A stretch of DNA of 64,000 nucleotides, from positions 1 through 64,000 of the forward strand of contig WNNJ02002964.1 in the NCBI GenBank assembly GCA_012934845.2. Reading direction: 5' to 3'. A program made the position numbers and the translations under genes. This DNA is from Pomphorhynchus laevis. Its lineage: Eukaryota > Acanthocephala > Palaeacanthocephala > Echinorhynchida > Pomphorhynchidae. Each line of letters opens with the position of its first letter. Position 1 is the stretch's first letter. Positions 35,112 to 47,808 of the stretch are shown piece after piece. The notes beneath the pieces were generated by a model. The model searched no databases. It had not been told where the DNA came from and worked only from the letters and a program-made list of their open reading frames with translations.

Positions 35112-37379
35112 TTACTCGATCATCTGAAATCAGAAATAAAAACATTCAATCCGAAATCTGTTATGATCGAAAGCAATATTAATCAATCAACTTTATCAAA
35201 AATAATATTTTTGGGATTATTCATATAATCCAATATCTCTAGATTTTATCAAAAACAATATTTATTTAATTGACCACCAAAAGAGCAAAGCTCAAGACAG
35301 GGACATCACAATAAAAATAAAGAGTTAAAGTCAACAAAGAACTGTCGGGCCTTAAGGTGAAAATCAACACGATATAACTTTCTTTAAGATATAGTAGTTT
35401 AAAATATTATTGCAATATACAAAATATTATTAAAAATGGCTAAATAATAAAAAAATAAGGAATTCCTTATTAAAAAATATTGATTTGCCGTTCCAGCAAG
35501 AAACTTAGATTTTTACTTTCTTTTATGAATGCGTTATAAATTCATTTAAACGAATGTATTCTCAAGATATGATGTGATGTAGGTCTTTTATTTTTAACGA
35601 TAAATGATGAATTAAAATAAATTATAAACCTCAACGTCGAAATAACGGTGTAATTTCCATTACAAATTTGCTACTAGATAATATCCTGGATTCAAATCGG
35701 ACCATGCATCATTCCGGTAACTTTAATCAATCAACTTGTAATAAACAGGAATTTTAAGGATGCATGTTATACGTGAAGAAGTTGAAATACCCCAAAACAA
35801 CGAGAGCTTTAAATATTCAAGATTTGAAAGATACAATATTTTCAAATATTTATTTTTTTTAAAAATAATATATTCTTGATTATGTAAAAACATCTCGTGA
35901 GGCGCATAAGCTTGACTTATAAAGCATTTCGTGTTTAACGAGGCCGTAACCCTTTGTGCCACTTTACTGCTTGATTGTACAATAATCAAATTAAATAACC
36001 TCCTTATAAGCGGTGTTTAACTAGTGAAAACAAATTAGCAAACCACATCCAAAAAAGATGGATAGCCTTCTAGATTAAAAAGGGTTGATATATTGCAGGG
36101 GTAGCCAACTTTTCTGTGTATAAGACCTACTTTTTCTCTTAAAACTATGTCATGATCGACATGCTGTCATTGGTGTAGTCTAAGGGAGAGAAGGGATGTA
36201 AAATAAATTATTCGAGTTTTAAATTTCCTAAATAATGCAAAAGCTTATAACATGCGGCTATCTTCTTTGCATTGGGAGAAATAATAACAATACTGTATAT
36301 TACGATTGAATGAATCAATACAAGTATATTTAAATCTAATAAAGAAATATTCAAATTTACAAGATGTTTAAGTTACGGTCTACAATACAAACACCTTAAT
36401 TTAAATAGAATTATTGTTATTCCTAATTTGAAATAATGTAACAAATTTTCCGAGTGTTGAGATCTGTGATAAAAATGCTCACTTATCAAATAGATAGGTA
36501 AAAGAAGAATCGTGGCAAGAAGCGAGCGGAAAGCAGAAAGATCGGCATCGAGATTGGCTTGAGGAGACGAGGAAAAGGAGGGATCAACGTTATAGATAAT
36601 ATAATACACCTATTGCGATAAAAACACCATCGTAGAAATTAAGGAGTAACGGGAGTAGTCGGGAGATGGCCAGATACTCGGTAATCAGAAATAACAGACG
36701 TAGGAGATCAATAAAAGTGTATAGATGAGTGCAGCAGGATACAATGAGAGATATGCATAATTGACAAAGATATATGAACATTATTGGAAGATGATATATT
36801 AGAACGATAAATGCGACACGAAGGCGATGTAAGAAAGACATTAGGAATGTTGGAAGCTAGACGGCAGACAGATGATAGGCAGGTGGCTTGTCCCATAAGC
36901 GGTGCTGGTAAAAACCAGAATCGAAATATTCCATTGCACTACACTTCGACAGTATACTTTGAATAGAACCGTTCGATATTGGCATCGAAGAATGGATAGT
37001 CATATGAATAGCTGTCTATTGTAAATTATCGCAATTAGAACGTACAAATGACGCACAAAGCTCAGCACATACAAATACAGCAACGGTTTTCACTGGTAAT
37101 TATCTGACTGAGATATTTTGCTAATATCGCTATCAGACATCAAATTAATATAGGACGAACGTGTTTTGTCACTTATAACAATATCAAGCTGTTTGAATGA
37201 ATTACAATGATACACGATATCACCAGAAATCAAATCATCGCTCCCATCTTGAATCACAAGGTTGAAGGTCAAATTAGTATTTATTACTTCAGAATGGATA
37301 AACGGTAAGGCTTTATCACCTATTGTCCGTCAACAGTGAAAACGTATCTATCTTCCTCGTTTTCGTTCTCTAATAATTG
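35112..37379. other. 5' flank of the TBC gene, no gene seen
   Basis: The promoter and any 5' noncoding exon of the TBC gene should lie here. No clear motif was identified. The 36,370-36,900 stretch is unusually purine-rich on the plus strand and may be an old antisense LINE, but no motif supports that. Confidence 0.4.
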
Positions 37380-40300
37380 TCTATCCCATGATATCCTCGT
37401 CTTTCGATGTCTATACTTTCTGTGTATACTATTAATAAATATGATTCTGTTCCATATTATTATCGTACCTCACTTTTAAAGGATGTTCTTAGAAACCGCA
37501 CCCAAGCCTCCTATATCCTATCTCAACGGTTTAAACTCGTGCCATCATCCGATGTCATATTTTCCCTTATCTAGATCAATCTGATTCCGGTAACATGACT
37601 ATTGTAAGTCTTATATCTAACTTTAGCCTCCATTTTCTAACCATATTCTTAGTTACCCTCTTGATATTATCGCTTTTCCCAACAGTTTCATTGCACAAGC
37701 TTCCTCTACAGTCTCAGATCCTGGTTTATTCTATCATTTTCTCATCACAGTATATATCGCTATGCCGTGCACTTCTGTTATACCTCTCCAATTTAAAGTC
37801 AACCATAGCAACCCCTTGACCGTCTTATATTGCGCTTCGCTATCTTTGACTCTTCCTTTTTGTGGCATCATGCCACCTTTTTTAAATCTGATAGTATATC
37901 CAAACTTTTCAACCAAAAAATCTCTTCCATCCTCGACTTCTTCTCTTGTACTGGGTGATATCAACAATTGTTTGCACCGTTCTTGGCTTTTTGATAATCA
38001 AAAACAACCGTGTTTACTACCCATACCCCTACTCACATTATTTCTAGTGTTTTTGATTTAATCGCTGTTTCTGGTAACCTATCTTCTTCCGCCGTTATCT
38101 ACATTGGATCCAGGTTTATCCATTCATTTTCTTGTCATTCTCTCTTCATATTCTATGCTATTTTTTCCTGTCACTTATTTTTCGACAATGGAACGTTTCT
38201 ATCTTCCACTTTTTTGTTTGCTAATCATGGTCTCTCCCATCATGTCCTCGTCTTTCGATCTCCAACGTCCAGGCTATCTGTATAATCTATTTGATTCTTA
38301 ACTCTCTTCTATACTCGACAAGATTCTTCCATGTCAACTCTTAATCCCCGTCAAACGTAATATACACAATATGTTTGATTCTGACTATATGTGTTCTAAA
38401 TGTCTTCAAAGTCGTTGGTCTTCAAAGTAGTTACTCAATTCTTCACTCTTTTCACTTCCTCTTAACTATCACTCTCCCGATGATCTCTGCATTCTGTTTA
38501 ATTCTGAACTTAAGTCGATCCTCAATAACCTTCTGCCTAGCTGACTCCGACGTACTGAGCGCTTGCGTCATGCTCCCTGGTTCGATTCTGACTGTAGTCT
38601 TTCTAAGCGTCGACTCCGCCACTCTTTTCGTGTGTATAATCGCTTTCTTAAACGTTCTCCCAACTCACTCATTCCAAATCTCCGTGATCCTACATTTCTC
38701 TACGCCGTTCACATCTTATTCTTATACGTACTAAACGTACTATCTTTTGGCGAAATCAACTAGAGCCCTCTTCCAACTCTAAATCTCATTGGAAAATCTT
38801 AACTCAATTCTTTCACGATCATCTACCCCTTGTAATATAAATCCTGATGAATTTTCTTCTTATCTACAAACTAAGCTATCTAATTTACTTTCCCTATTAC
38901 CACAGCCCCCTTGTACCCACTCTTCTCTTTAAATATTTCACTCCCAGAACTATTCCACCTATTTCCCGTTTCGTCTGATAAAGTTTCTTCGGTTCTGCTG
39001 TCATTACCTAATAAAACCTCTCCTTCTGACACAATTCCCACTCACTTGCTTACAAATATCTGCTGCCCTATCTCACCCTTCATAACCACATTGTTCAACT
39101 CGTCCATCCGTAGCCGTACATTTCCTTCCATCTGGAAATGCGCCACAGTTCGTCTTTTATCAAAAAGCAATCTCTCAATTCCTCACTATCATCTTCGTAC
39201 CGTCCAATCTCACTTCTCCCAACCCTCTCTAAACTCCTTGAGCGTCTCGTTCTTAAGCAAGTTAATACATATCTCTTTTCTCCAACTTATTTACTCCCTT
39301 CCAAGCTGCTTTTCGCTCTAATCACTCTACTGAAATTGCCTGTATTAAAGTTTATAACGACTTACTCATATCGCGCGATCATAAATTATGAAGTATCATA
39401 GTTTCTCTTAATCTATCGTCTGCTTTTGACATCGTCGATCACTCGATTCTTCTCCATCGCCTTCGTCATGATTAGGGCTTCTCTTTACACACTGCATTAT
39501 GGTTTTCTTCAAATATATCAAACCATACATTTCCCGTCTATTCTAAATCTTCTCTCTCTCATCCTTCGTTTATCCCGTATATTGTTCCGCGAGGCTCAGT
39601 ATTAGGCCCTATGATTTTCTCTCTTCTTCTTGGTGATTTGTCTTCGATTTCTCATACATTTAACTTCCATGTTATGCAATATGCTGATGACATTCTCATC
39701 TATGCTCATGCACCTGCATTTCGTATTCATGATCTTTGTGTTTCTGCTTCCGACTGTCTTGTCTCAATTTCCAATCATCTTGCTACCCTTCGACTTTCTC
39801 TGAATCCTGATAAATCCAAAATTATGTGGATCCTACCTCGACGCTTCGACGTAGAACCTCCCTCCGTATCATTAAATTCTACAATTCTGATAATCTCGTT
39901 TTCCTAGGCTTCCATTTTGACAACCGACATTCACTTAAACCTTTCGTTAGAGAAAGTGTACGCTCATCTACCTTGATACTCCGCAACCTCCGTCAAGTTC
40001 GTAGATTGATTTCCCTTCTTGTATGACTCTAATATCTTCTCTTATTTTTTCTAGACTCGATTATTGTCTTAGTCTATTTTCCAACTCACCTAAATCCACT
40101 CTTCTTCCCCTATAACGCATTGTCAACGCAGCCGTCCGAATTCTCCTCCGTATTCGTCATTTTGATCATACATCATACCATCTTGCTTCTCTCAATTTGC
40201 CTACAATTTATTGTCGTGTTCAAATTCGTCTTCTTATCGTTGCTTTCCGCCTTGTTACTTTTCATACCCCTTCATTTCTCAACCTTCCTTTTCTTGATAA

Positions 40301-40575
40301 TTCTCGCCCTGTTTACTGTTCCTTGCATTCCTGTAATTCCTTCTTTAACATGTCCCAAACTACTCTACCTCCTTTGGACTCCGCTCCTTCCTGGTGGCTG
40401 CTCCTCTATCGTGAAATCATCTGCCCATTCATATACGTTAATCAACTTCCCTGTCGTGCTTCAAACGCCAAATCCGATCCCATTTGAATAATTTATCTGC
40501 TTGACTTTTTTCATTTTTTCTTAGTTAACTTGTAAGCGTGCTGCTGGCACGCATTTGCAACGTTAAATAAATTTG
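37380..40575 (+). mobile_element. P-family LINE (CR1/L2-like), longest copy, decayed
   Basis: Read across frames it gives an AP-endonuclease part (LVLGDIN near 37,950; NLSSSAV with a DPGLSIHF region near 38,075-38,120), a linker APWFDSDCSLSKRRLRHSFR (38,563-38,640), RT blocks VSSVLLSLPNKTSPSDTIP (about 38,970-39,030), SYRPISLLPTLSKLLERLVL (39,198-39,260), RGSVLGPMIF (near 39,590-39,620), QYADDILIYAHA (39,680-39,715) and LGFHFDN. A C-terminal domain NAAVRILLRIRHFDHTSYHL follows (about 40,120-40,190). The 3' end carries the family hairpin at 40,536-40,552 and AAATAAAT. Many frame changes are needed, so it is inactive. The clade call (CR1/L2-like) rests on the C-terminal domain pattern. Confidence 0.82.
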
Positions 40576-40889
40576 TATTATTAAAGCCTACATTCGTTTC
40601 CTCAAGCGTTCTATAACTTCTATTCCCATTGATATTCAAAGCAACTATTTAGCTCTTTGTAGATTTTACCATTTAAACCTGCGCAGTAAGTCTTTGTTCT
40701 TTTGAAAGAACAAGTTTCTAAATTACTTTAATTGAAGATCTAAATGGAGTATTATAAACACTATACTGTCGCGTTATACATATGTTATAATTCTCAATTC
40801 ACATAAATTTTCTGTTTATCTACATTTAAAGCTCGATTCAACTTTGACATTCATTCATCTATGGCATTTATTTTCCTTATATCTCGTCG
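40576..40889. other. Short unassigned interval between two P-family copies
   Basis: The stretch 40,590-40,720 can be read as KAYIRFLKRSITSIPIDIQS, which may be LINE-derived, but no family is assigned. Nothing else is seen. Confidence 0.35.
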
Positions 40890-41467
40890 TTCCTGATTCA
40901 TCGCCTGTCTGAACTATTTCATCTTCCTTTATCTTTCGACGAGGTTTCTCATGTTCTTTGGCTTTATCTAGCAAAACATCTCCTGCTGATCTTCCTCCTA
41001 CTTATATACTAAAATCTTTGGTAATTCAACTTGCTCCTTACCTAATATGCTGATAATATTCTCCATAACTCTCATTTTCCTGCTCATCTTATCGACGATT
41101 TTTTCGATATTCTATGAATTGTCTTCTCCCCATTTCCGACTATCTTTCCTTGTTTCGTGTGTTTCTTAACCATTCTAATTCTGACATCTTATGGGGTTAT
41201 CCCTTCTTTCAACTGACTTTTCTCCCTCGGTATTTTTTAATTCGACTGTTCTTCCTACTGTTGATGATCTCACTTTGTTGGATGCTAACTTCGACAACTA
41301 CCTTTCTTTCGATCCATTCTTTCGCCGCAAAGCAAGATCTTGCAATCTCCTACTTTGCAACATTCGACTTGTCAGGAGTTTGCTTGATTTTAACTCCTGT
41401 CAGTTTCTAATACAAAGTCAACGGGTTTTTAATATCCACTATTAACTCAGTATTTTTGAATTTAACT
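40890..41467 (+). mobile_element. P-family LINE fragment with internal deletion
   Basis: It begins in the RT region before SYRPIS (a stretch matching the SPSDTIP block of the longer copy). It jumps to the stretch after YADD and then to a thumb-like block ending [18 protein letters not shown]. Its end is joined directly to an inverted PLE module. Confidence 0.7.
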
Positions 41468-41745
41468 ATTAAATCATCTAACTGAGTCTACGTATTTAAT
41501 TTAATTATAAAATAAACAAAACATAATAATGCTAAATCAAAATTTAATAATTAAATAATAAAATTAAAAATTGTTTTTAGATTTTCTATAATTTAAATCA
41601 AGTTAAAAAAAATAAAATAAAAAATAAAATTTAAAATAAACGTCATTTTATGAATTGACTAATAAATAACAGACGTTGTATCAGAATAAGAATTAGAGGT
41701 CATCAGGAGGAACTGCTATGCTATCAGGTTTCGGCCCCTAACTCC
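41468..41745 (-). repeat. Penelope-like end-module copy
   Basis: The minus strand carries GGGGCCGAAACCTGATAGC and GCAGTTCCTCCTGATGACC, then the AT-rich part of the module. With the LINE scrap next to it, it duplicates 27,541-27,915. Confidence 0.75.
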
Positions 41746-41792
41746 AGCGAGTTGTAGTCTCCAGCGAGTTGTTATAGTCTCCAGCGAGTTGT
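41739..41792. repeat. Short tandem repeat CTCCAGCGAGTTGT, three units
   Basis: CTCCAGCGAGTTGT occurs three times, spaced by AGT or TATAGT. It sits at the junction between the PLE module and another LINE piece. Confidence 0.8.
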
Positions 41793-42219
41793 GAATTCCG
41801 CCGTGCATATCCTCTTTCGCCTTCGCCGTGTTGATCATAGTTTCTCTTGTCTCTCTAAACTCAACTGGCAAACTGGAAAATCGCATTCTGATCAGTATCC
41901 GTTGCATCACTTTTCGACTCCTTTCCTCAAACTCGCCTTATCTGCATGTTCCTACACTTGCTGAATCCCGCCTAAACTCTATAAATCTTCATTTATGTGA
42001 TTTTCTTCTTCTCTAGTTTTAATCATTTTCTTCAAACTGTGGCCGCCGTTCCCTTTTTATTGAAGATTTTCTTCTATAGTATAAACTACCTTCCGCCATT
42101 CGCTCAACCGAATCCTTTCAATCCTTCAAGCACAGTATCCGCTCTTTTTGTTCTATAATAATTGATTCAATTAGTCACACTATTTTAAACCCTATAATAC
42201 TCTCCGCACATCAACATCA
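41793..42219 (+). mobile_element. Probable P-family LINE remnant
   Basis: The pyrimidine-rich plus strand resembles the part of the P-family before the RT in base composition. No motif is readable. It runs into the next copy without a spacer. Confidence 0.4.
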
Positions 42220-43290
42220 TCCTATTCATGTACTATTCCTTACCACCCATTTAAACTTCTCCATCCGTAGCTGCACTTTTTCAGAGAACTGGAAATCTGT
42301 CATAGTACGTTTTTTTCTAATGACACAGTTTCTTGATCCTTTACTTACATCTTGGTACCACCAAATTTCTCTTCTTCCGATCTTATCTAAACTCCTTGAG
42401 TGTCTTGTGTTATATCAAGTCAATATATACATTGTTTCCACAAATTTATAGTCCCTTTCCAGTATGACTTTCGTTCTAATCACTCTAATGAACTTGCTTG
42501 TCAAAAAATTCCGTGATCTACTTCAAGCCCACGATATGAAACTATGAAATGTTGTAATATCTTTCGACATGTTTTCTGCATTTAACATAGTTGATCATTC
42601 TATCCTACTCTCCTGGTTTCGTCACGACTATGGTTTATCCGTTCCTACTATGGCCTGTTTTACATTATATCTACCCAAACGCCTTTTTGTATTCACTCAA
42701 ACTCCTTTTTATCTCTCTTCCCCTACCTCGTACGGTGTTATACAAGGCTCTGTTTTACGTCCTCTCCTTTCTTCTTTTCTCGGTGACTTGTCTGCTAAAA
42801 CTCGTGACTACAACTTTTATCTAATGTCGTATGCCGATGATATCCTTCTCTACTTTCACGCACATCATCTTTGTACCCACTATCTTGCTGCTCATTCCAC
42901 AAATTGTCTTATATCTATCTTCAACCATATTTACTCCCTTCATATAGTTATTAATCCTCAAACGTTCAAAATTTTGTGTATCATCCATTATCACCTCGAC
43001 ATAACTCCACATACTTCATATATTAATAAATCATTTTCCCAATCGTTGACAATATGATTTTCTTAGGTTTTCACTTTGACAGATTTCTTTCCCTTCAAAC
43101 GTTTTTTTCATGACAAAGTTAGCTCTTCGTTCTTATTGCTTTGTGATTTCCGCTACAGTCGTATGCTGATCGACTTCAATTTTTGTTTCATTCTTATATT
43201 ATTATTATTATTTCGATGTGTATTCGCGGTCCTCGTTCTGCTCGACATCGACCTGCAAACTCAATGAACTAAAATTTATAGTATAACTAT
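42220..43290 (+). mobile_element. P-family LINE, second subfamily, RT half (split by LINE A)
   Basis: It encodes FDMFSAFNIVDHSILLSWFR (from 42,569), GVIQGSVLRPLLSSFLGDLS, MSYADDILLYFHAH (42,820-42,865) and LISIFNHIYSLHIVINPQTF. This is RT palm with catalytic YADD. The C-terminal half resumes at 47,830 after LINE A. Short frames and changed residues show that it is dead. Confidence 0.75.
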
Positions 43291-43355
43291 ATTTGTTTGT
43301 ATTTTTTTTCAAAAAAAATCAATTATAAAAAAAAAAATTATTATTATTATTATTA

Positions 43356-43545
43356 GCCCCGCGTGGCCGAATGGTGGAGGCGTGTGCATTGCAAACTCTA
43401 TGTACGGGGTTCAAACCTCGAGCATGCACTCTCTATTGACTTCTCTGTAAGCACACGTCAAAGCCACAAGATCGCGTTGTCGAAAGACGTAGGGGCACCC
43501 GATGATGAAGCGGGACCACTCTTCATTATTATTATGTAGACAACG
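43356..43545 (+). mobile_element. tRNA-derived SINE
   Basis: The head has an A-box-like TGGCCGAATGGTGGAGGCG and a B-box GGTTCAAACC followed by TCGAGCA, as in type II tRNAs (Ser/Leu). The 5' GCCCCGC has no matching 3' acceptor strand, so it is not a working tRNA. About 110 bases of non-tRNA body follow, ending GATGAAGCGGGACCACTCTTC then ATTATTATTAT. ATT repeats flank both ends. It seems to have entered the ATA-repeat tail of LINE A. A tail-only relative is at 33,703-33,736. Confidence 0.72.
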
Positions 43546-43621
43546 TTACGAGCATAGCTCACAGTTGCTGACAAATCGATAGTCAAAATAAAAGAAAAAG
43601 AGAAAATCAAAAACAAATCAG

Positions 43622-46561
43622 TTAACAATTTAAAATAATCTGTCGTTTAAAGAGCTCACGAGTTCCCGCATTTACAATATCATCGCTTAAACGATTCCAT
43701 GAATTTATTATTCGTTGTCCAAATTGAATCGTCCTAGAATGTACTATTCGTTGGCGACTAAGATAAAACGAGTGACCTCGCAAAGCTCGAGTTGATCGAA
43801 TGTTGAAGAGCCCACGCAACACATGGTGTTCATTGTGAAATACCTCCCATACAAGACACAGATCCCGCGAGTCACGAATATCACATAATGACTGCATATT
43901 TAAAGACCGAAGACGGTCCTCGTAAGGAAGTTCTCTCAAAGAATGTACTAATTTTGTTGCCCTACGTAGCACCTTCTCAAGTCGATTAATCTCATCTCTG
44001 GTTCGAGGGTATGAACATTGAGAAGCATATAACAAATGACTTAGTACAAAAGCGTTTGCAAGAACTCTAAAAGAACGTGGACTCACATAGCTGAATGATC
44101 GGCGAAGGAAACCAACCATACGCATGGCCTTCGAACAAATGTACTCAGTGTTTTGGCGAGTGGAGAAATCATCCGTTATCAATACGCCAAGATATTTATA
44201 GCTCGAAACCAATTTAATCACTCGATCCCCGAGATGATATATCGGCACTGGAACAATATTACGTGATCGAATGTGCATGCAAGTGCACTTCGAGGCATTA
44301 ACAGACAGACCATTAGAACGTGCCCACTTAAGAACCGTGTCAATATCTGATTGAAGAATGTTACGATCATAATTCGACTTGATGGCTCTCCAAATTTTTA
44401 AATCGTCAGCAAATAATAATGAATGCGAACTTATTACACTGGGTAGATCGTTGATGAAAATACAAAACAGCAAAGGACCCAATACAGACCCTTACGGGAC
44501 ACCGGCATTAACTGGATAATGCTCGGAAAGGGTACCGTTAATGGCGACCTGGTATGTGCGACCAGAAAGAAAGTTGCATATCCAACGAATGATAATTGGA
44601 TTGATTTTTAATGCACTTATCTTCATAATCAACTTGTCATGGGGTACATGATCAAATGCTTTGGAGAAGTCAAAAAATATGACATCGACAGCATACCCCT
44701 CATCCACTATGGAACCCCAACTTTCCTGTGCCAATAAAAGGTTGGTTACTATGGAACAGTTTTTACGGAATCCGTGCTGATTAGTAGACAGTAACCTGTA
44801 TGATTCTAGGTAGCTACTGATTATCCGATAAAGTAATCTCTCTAATACACGACACGATACAGAGGTTAAACTAACCGGTCGGTAGTTATCTACACATGAT
44901 CGATCACCTTTCTTATGAAGCGGCTTAATGATAGAGCGTTTCCATGCATTCGGGACTATACCGTAATATAATGATGCTATAAATATCCTATATAAAGGCG
45001 CAGCAATGACATCATGAAGATTCTTCAGGTATATTGAGGGAAGTAAATCTGGGCAAATCGAGCCCGACGGTTTCAGTCGTTTAAACTCTTTCATAACATC
45101 TTGAACTGTGAACAAGTGAAGAATATCAAAAATTGACGGATTAATACGAGTAATTTCTATACAAGGAGAAGTAGTAGCTGATACGAGAAATTTACGACCA
45201 AATGCATTAGCAATATCGAAATGATCTACTAGAATGCGTCCATTGTTTCCAATGATAGAGCTAGAAGATCGAACATTACTTTTAAAATTTGCATATTTAA
45301 ATAATATGTTAGGATTGTTGGCTGACTTTCCTATCAGTACTTGTTCAAATTGCCGCTTTTTAAGTCTCTTGAGATATGTGAAATGATTCCGACACTTTTT
45401 AAATGACCTATAATCAGTTTCTCCATTCCTATACATTACGAATTTTTGCTTCTTGGATCTCAATGCATCTTGAAGCTCCTTATCAAACCAAGGATTTGTG
45501 CGTGCACGGGCAGTTGCTACCTTACGAGGTGAGAAACGTAGAAGGAGCGATATCATTAGAGTTTCAAATTGTTGCCAAGATGATTCAACTCCAAAAATCA
45601 ATGGATCATACCAATTTGTACCGAGAAGGGATTGAAGTACTAAACTGTAATTGGTTTTGAAACATTGTACTGACATACATGAAGACTCAGGTTGTGACAA
45701 TATATTAGATAAGTTTGTATTAAAGCGAATAACAGAATGATCAGAGCTGCCTAAGGGATCCAAATATGTTATACCGGTGATCAAATATTTATCGGAAGTA
45801 AGACAAATATCAAGCAAAGATTGATGGTCTCCAGAGGAACGAGTAAACATTGAGACATGTTGCGTTAGATTAAGAAAATTGATAGTATCAAGGAATGCTG
45901 ATGAATAATTATTGTTATTTAAGCATATGTAGTTAGTCCAGTCTATAGAAGGCATATTTAGATCACCCACTACTACCACATTACTACGGGATCCAAACTT
46001 TAATAATGTATCAACTATGGAACAAACATCCATTCTTGGACTACGATATATAAGACCAATAGTAACTAACACATGACCGGACAGTAATATATTGCCCCAT
46101 AGTGTTTCTGTACCACCTTCAGACTTGGCACTTAAGGTCATAAACGCTACACTATTATGTAAATATAAAATTACCCCACCTCCTCTCTTTCCGGTCCTAT
46201 CGACACGATAAGAAGAATAATTAGCTATTTCAATCTCGTGATCAGATATATCGGAGTTAAGCCAGCTTTCTGTTATTGCTATTAACAAGGGCTGGGAATA
46301 TTGAATACGTTGCTTCAATTCGTGAATTTTATTAAGAAGACTGCGTGCGTTAGTATACAAGATCACAGAACTATAGCCTATTGAAGCACATGTGTTATTT
46401 CCCTTACTGTTAGCACTATTGGATTTCGCCAGAGCAGACCACAACGGTGATTGATAATAAACAATGTCATCTAAGTAATCACATGCATTTGTAATGGGTA
46501 TGTTGGATAAGCTAGAAGCGACGAGAGGAGCTAAATCTAATCCACAAACAGCGGAGTCCAA
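43622..46561 (-). pseudogene. LINE A ORF2 (AP-endonuclease and reverse transcriptase), one in-frame stop
   Basis: 979 codons. The endonuclease occupies roughly residues 60-290, with YTNARSL, AITESWLNSD, GGGVILYL, VVGDLNMPSIDW and SSDHSVI. The RT follows, with NYRPVSLTSVSCRVLERLLY, QHGFRK, FFDFSKAFDHVPH, GVP-stop-GSVLGPLLF and LLFADDLKIW. The thumb/C-terminal part ends IVHSRTIQFGQRIINSWNRL. The sole break is TAA at 44,489-44,491, where the family has CAA (Gln) in the PQGSVLG motif: one C-to-T change. Catalytic Asp pairs and endonuclease residues are all present. Confidence 0.85.
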
Positions 46562-47808
46562 TTCAAGCGAGTCCCTCGTCGCACAATTTGAAAATTCCGA
46601 ATTCTTAAGTTTGTTTCTCCTGCATCTAAGCGCGATCTCAATAATTGTCTAACCTCTCGAAGACGTTCACGTTCATACTTGTCAAGATCATTTAGTAATC
46701 TAACGGGAGAACCTTTAAGATAATATGAGTTGCTCAGAATAGTTTTGACAGCCGCTGCGTCGGTAAAAATTGCCTTTAATAATCTAGGATGATTATTCTG
46801 CTTTTTACCAATTCGAAACAAAGCTAATAGTTTAATTTTGGACGTTACCTCTTTCGGTGACGCTACCAAAATGGTTGATAGTATCGCACGAACTTTGGAT
46901 AAGTCGTCATCTAATCTATGTTGTATGTTGACCGAGATAGATTCAGGTATATTAGTGAAAACGATAGCGCGAGAATGATCATGATATTTGCGTACGCGGG
47001 AAAAGTGCTGCTTAGAGGAAATCACTGATTTTCCATCAAGATTATGTGAAGATCTATCAATGACTCCAGTTATTTGGCATATATCAGGTATAACACTTGC
47101 CAATGACTCGAATTGATTAGAATCTTTGTGATTAAGAGACACTTCATCTGACTGACCCGGAATGTTAACATATGTAGAGCGCTTAGGTGAATAAGCATTG
47201 ATTGGATCAGTAAATACATCTGGATTAGTAAGAGGTGCAGAGAAGCTTGAATTGATATCGGATTTACTGTACGATCGTTGTAGGTTTCCACTATCCAAAT
47301 TTCCGTTATTGATAAGATTGTCATTGTCTAAACTGTTATTTTCGATAATCGGTGATGCTTCATCGATTAATGAGTTGGATGTTCGATTCAATGATTCATT
47401 TTCGATTCGCAGGAAGTCTGTGGCAACATGTTGCTCTTGCAATGTTTGAGAATTGTCTGTAAATCGAGCGCTTTCTTTATTTGATGATAATAATTGTTCT
47501 TTTCGATGTTTGCCACATTTTCGTTCGAATTGTATTTTACTAACATCTTTGTCACAAACGATACTATTTGAATTGTCATGGCTGATATACGATTGATCAT
47601 TCTTTGAAACTATCAAATCTTTACGAAAAGATGCTGAACAAAATCCGCATAGAAAATCTCTATCAAGAAAATTTGAAGGAATACGAATAGGTAGCCAAAC
47701 AGTAGTCCACACAGGGCAATCGGCCATGGAACACTCTACATAATGCTGGGATCCATTATCATTCACAGTCGATTTTGTCGTTTTCCTCCGTTTCCCCATT
47801 TTGATCAT
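46537..47808 (-). CDS. LINE A ORF1 protein (nucleic-acid-binding)
   Basis: 423 residues. A Cys4 zinc motif lies at C26-x4-C31...C54-x2-C57. A Ser/Asn-rich middle follows (about 80-270), then an RRM-like region (AIVFTNIPESISVNIQHRLD from about residue 285; LFRIGKKQNNHPRLLKAIFT near 330-350) and a C-terminal coil/CTD (DLDKYERERLREVRQLLRSR). This plan is the usual RNA-binding ORF1p of LINEs. Its last 25 bases overlap the start of ORF2 in another frame. LINE B has the same protein with changed residues. No break was seen. Confidence 0.85.
   Translation of the reverse strand: MIKMGKRRKTTKSTVNDNGSQHYVECSMADCPVWTTVWLPIRIPSNFLDRDFLCGFCSASFRKDLIVSKNDQSYISHDNSNSIVCDKDVSKIQFERKCGKHRKEQLLSSNKESARFTDNSQTLQEQHVATDFLRIENESLNRTSNSLIDEASPIIENNSLDNDNLINNGNLDSGNLQRSYSKSDINSSFSAPLTNPDVFTDPINAYSPKRSTYVNIPGQSDEVSLNHKDSNQFESLASVIPDICQITGVIDRSSHNLDGKSVISSKQHFSRVRKYHDHSRAIVFTNIPESISVNIQHRLDDDLSKVRAILSTILVASPKEVTSKIKLLALFRIGKKQNNHPRLLKAIFTDAAAVKTILSNSYYLKGSPVRLLNDLDKYERERLREVRQLLRSRLDAGETNLRIRNFQIVRRGTRLNWTPLFVD

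Noticed and set aside
35016-35228. Plus-strand 70-codon frame as a gene
   Set aside because: It is the antisense shadow of RN-tre exon 1 and its 5' flank.
43356-43430. Functional tRNA gene
   Set aside because: A and B boxes are good, but the 5' GCCCCGC has no complementary 3' acceptor strand, and the sequence runs on into a SINE body.
45403-45660. Plus-strand frame in LINE A; likewise 47,198-47,449, 54,126-54,416, 55,058-55,537 and 55,949-56,233
   Set aside because: These are antisense shadows of LINE A and LINE B ORFs.
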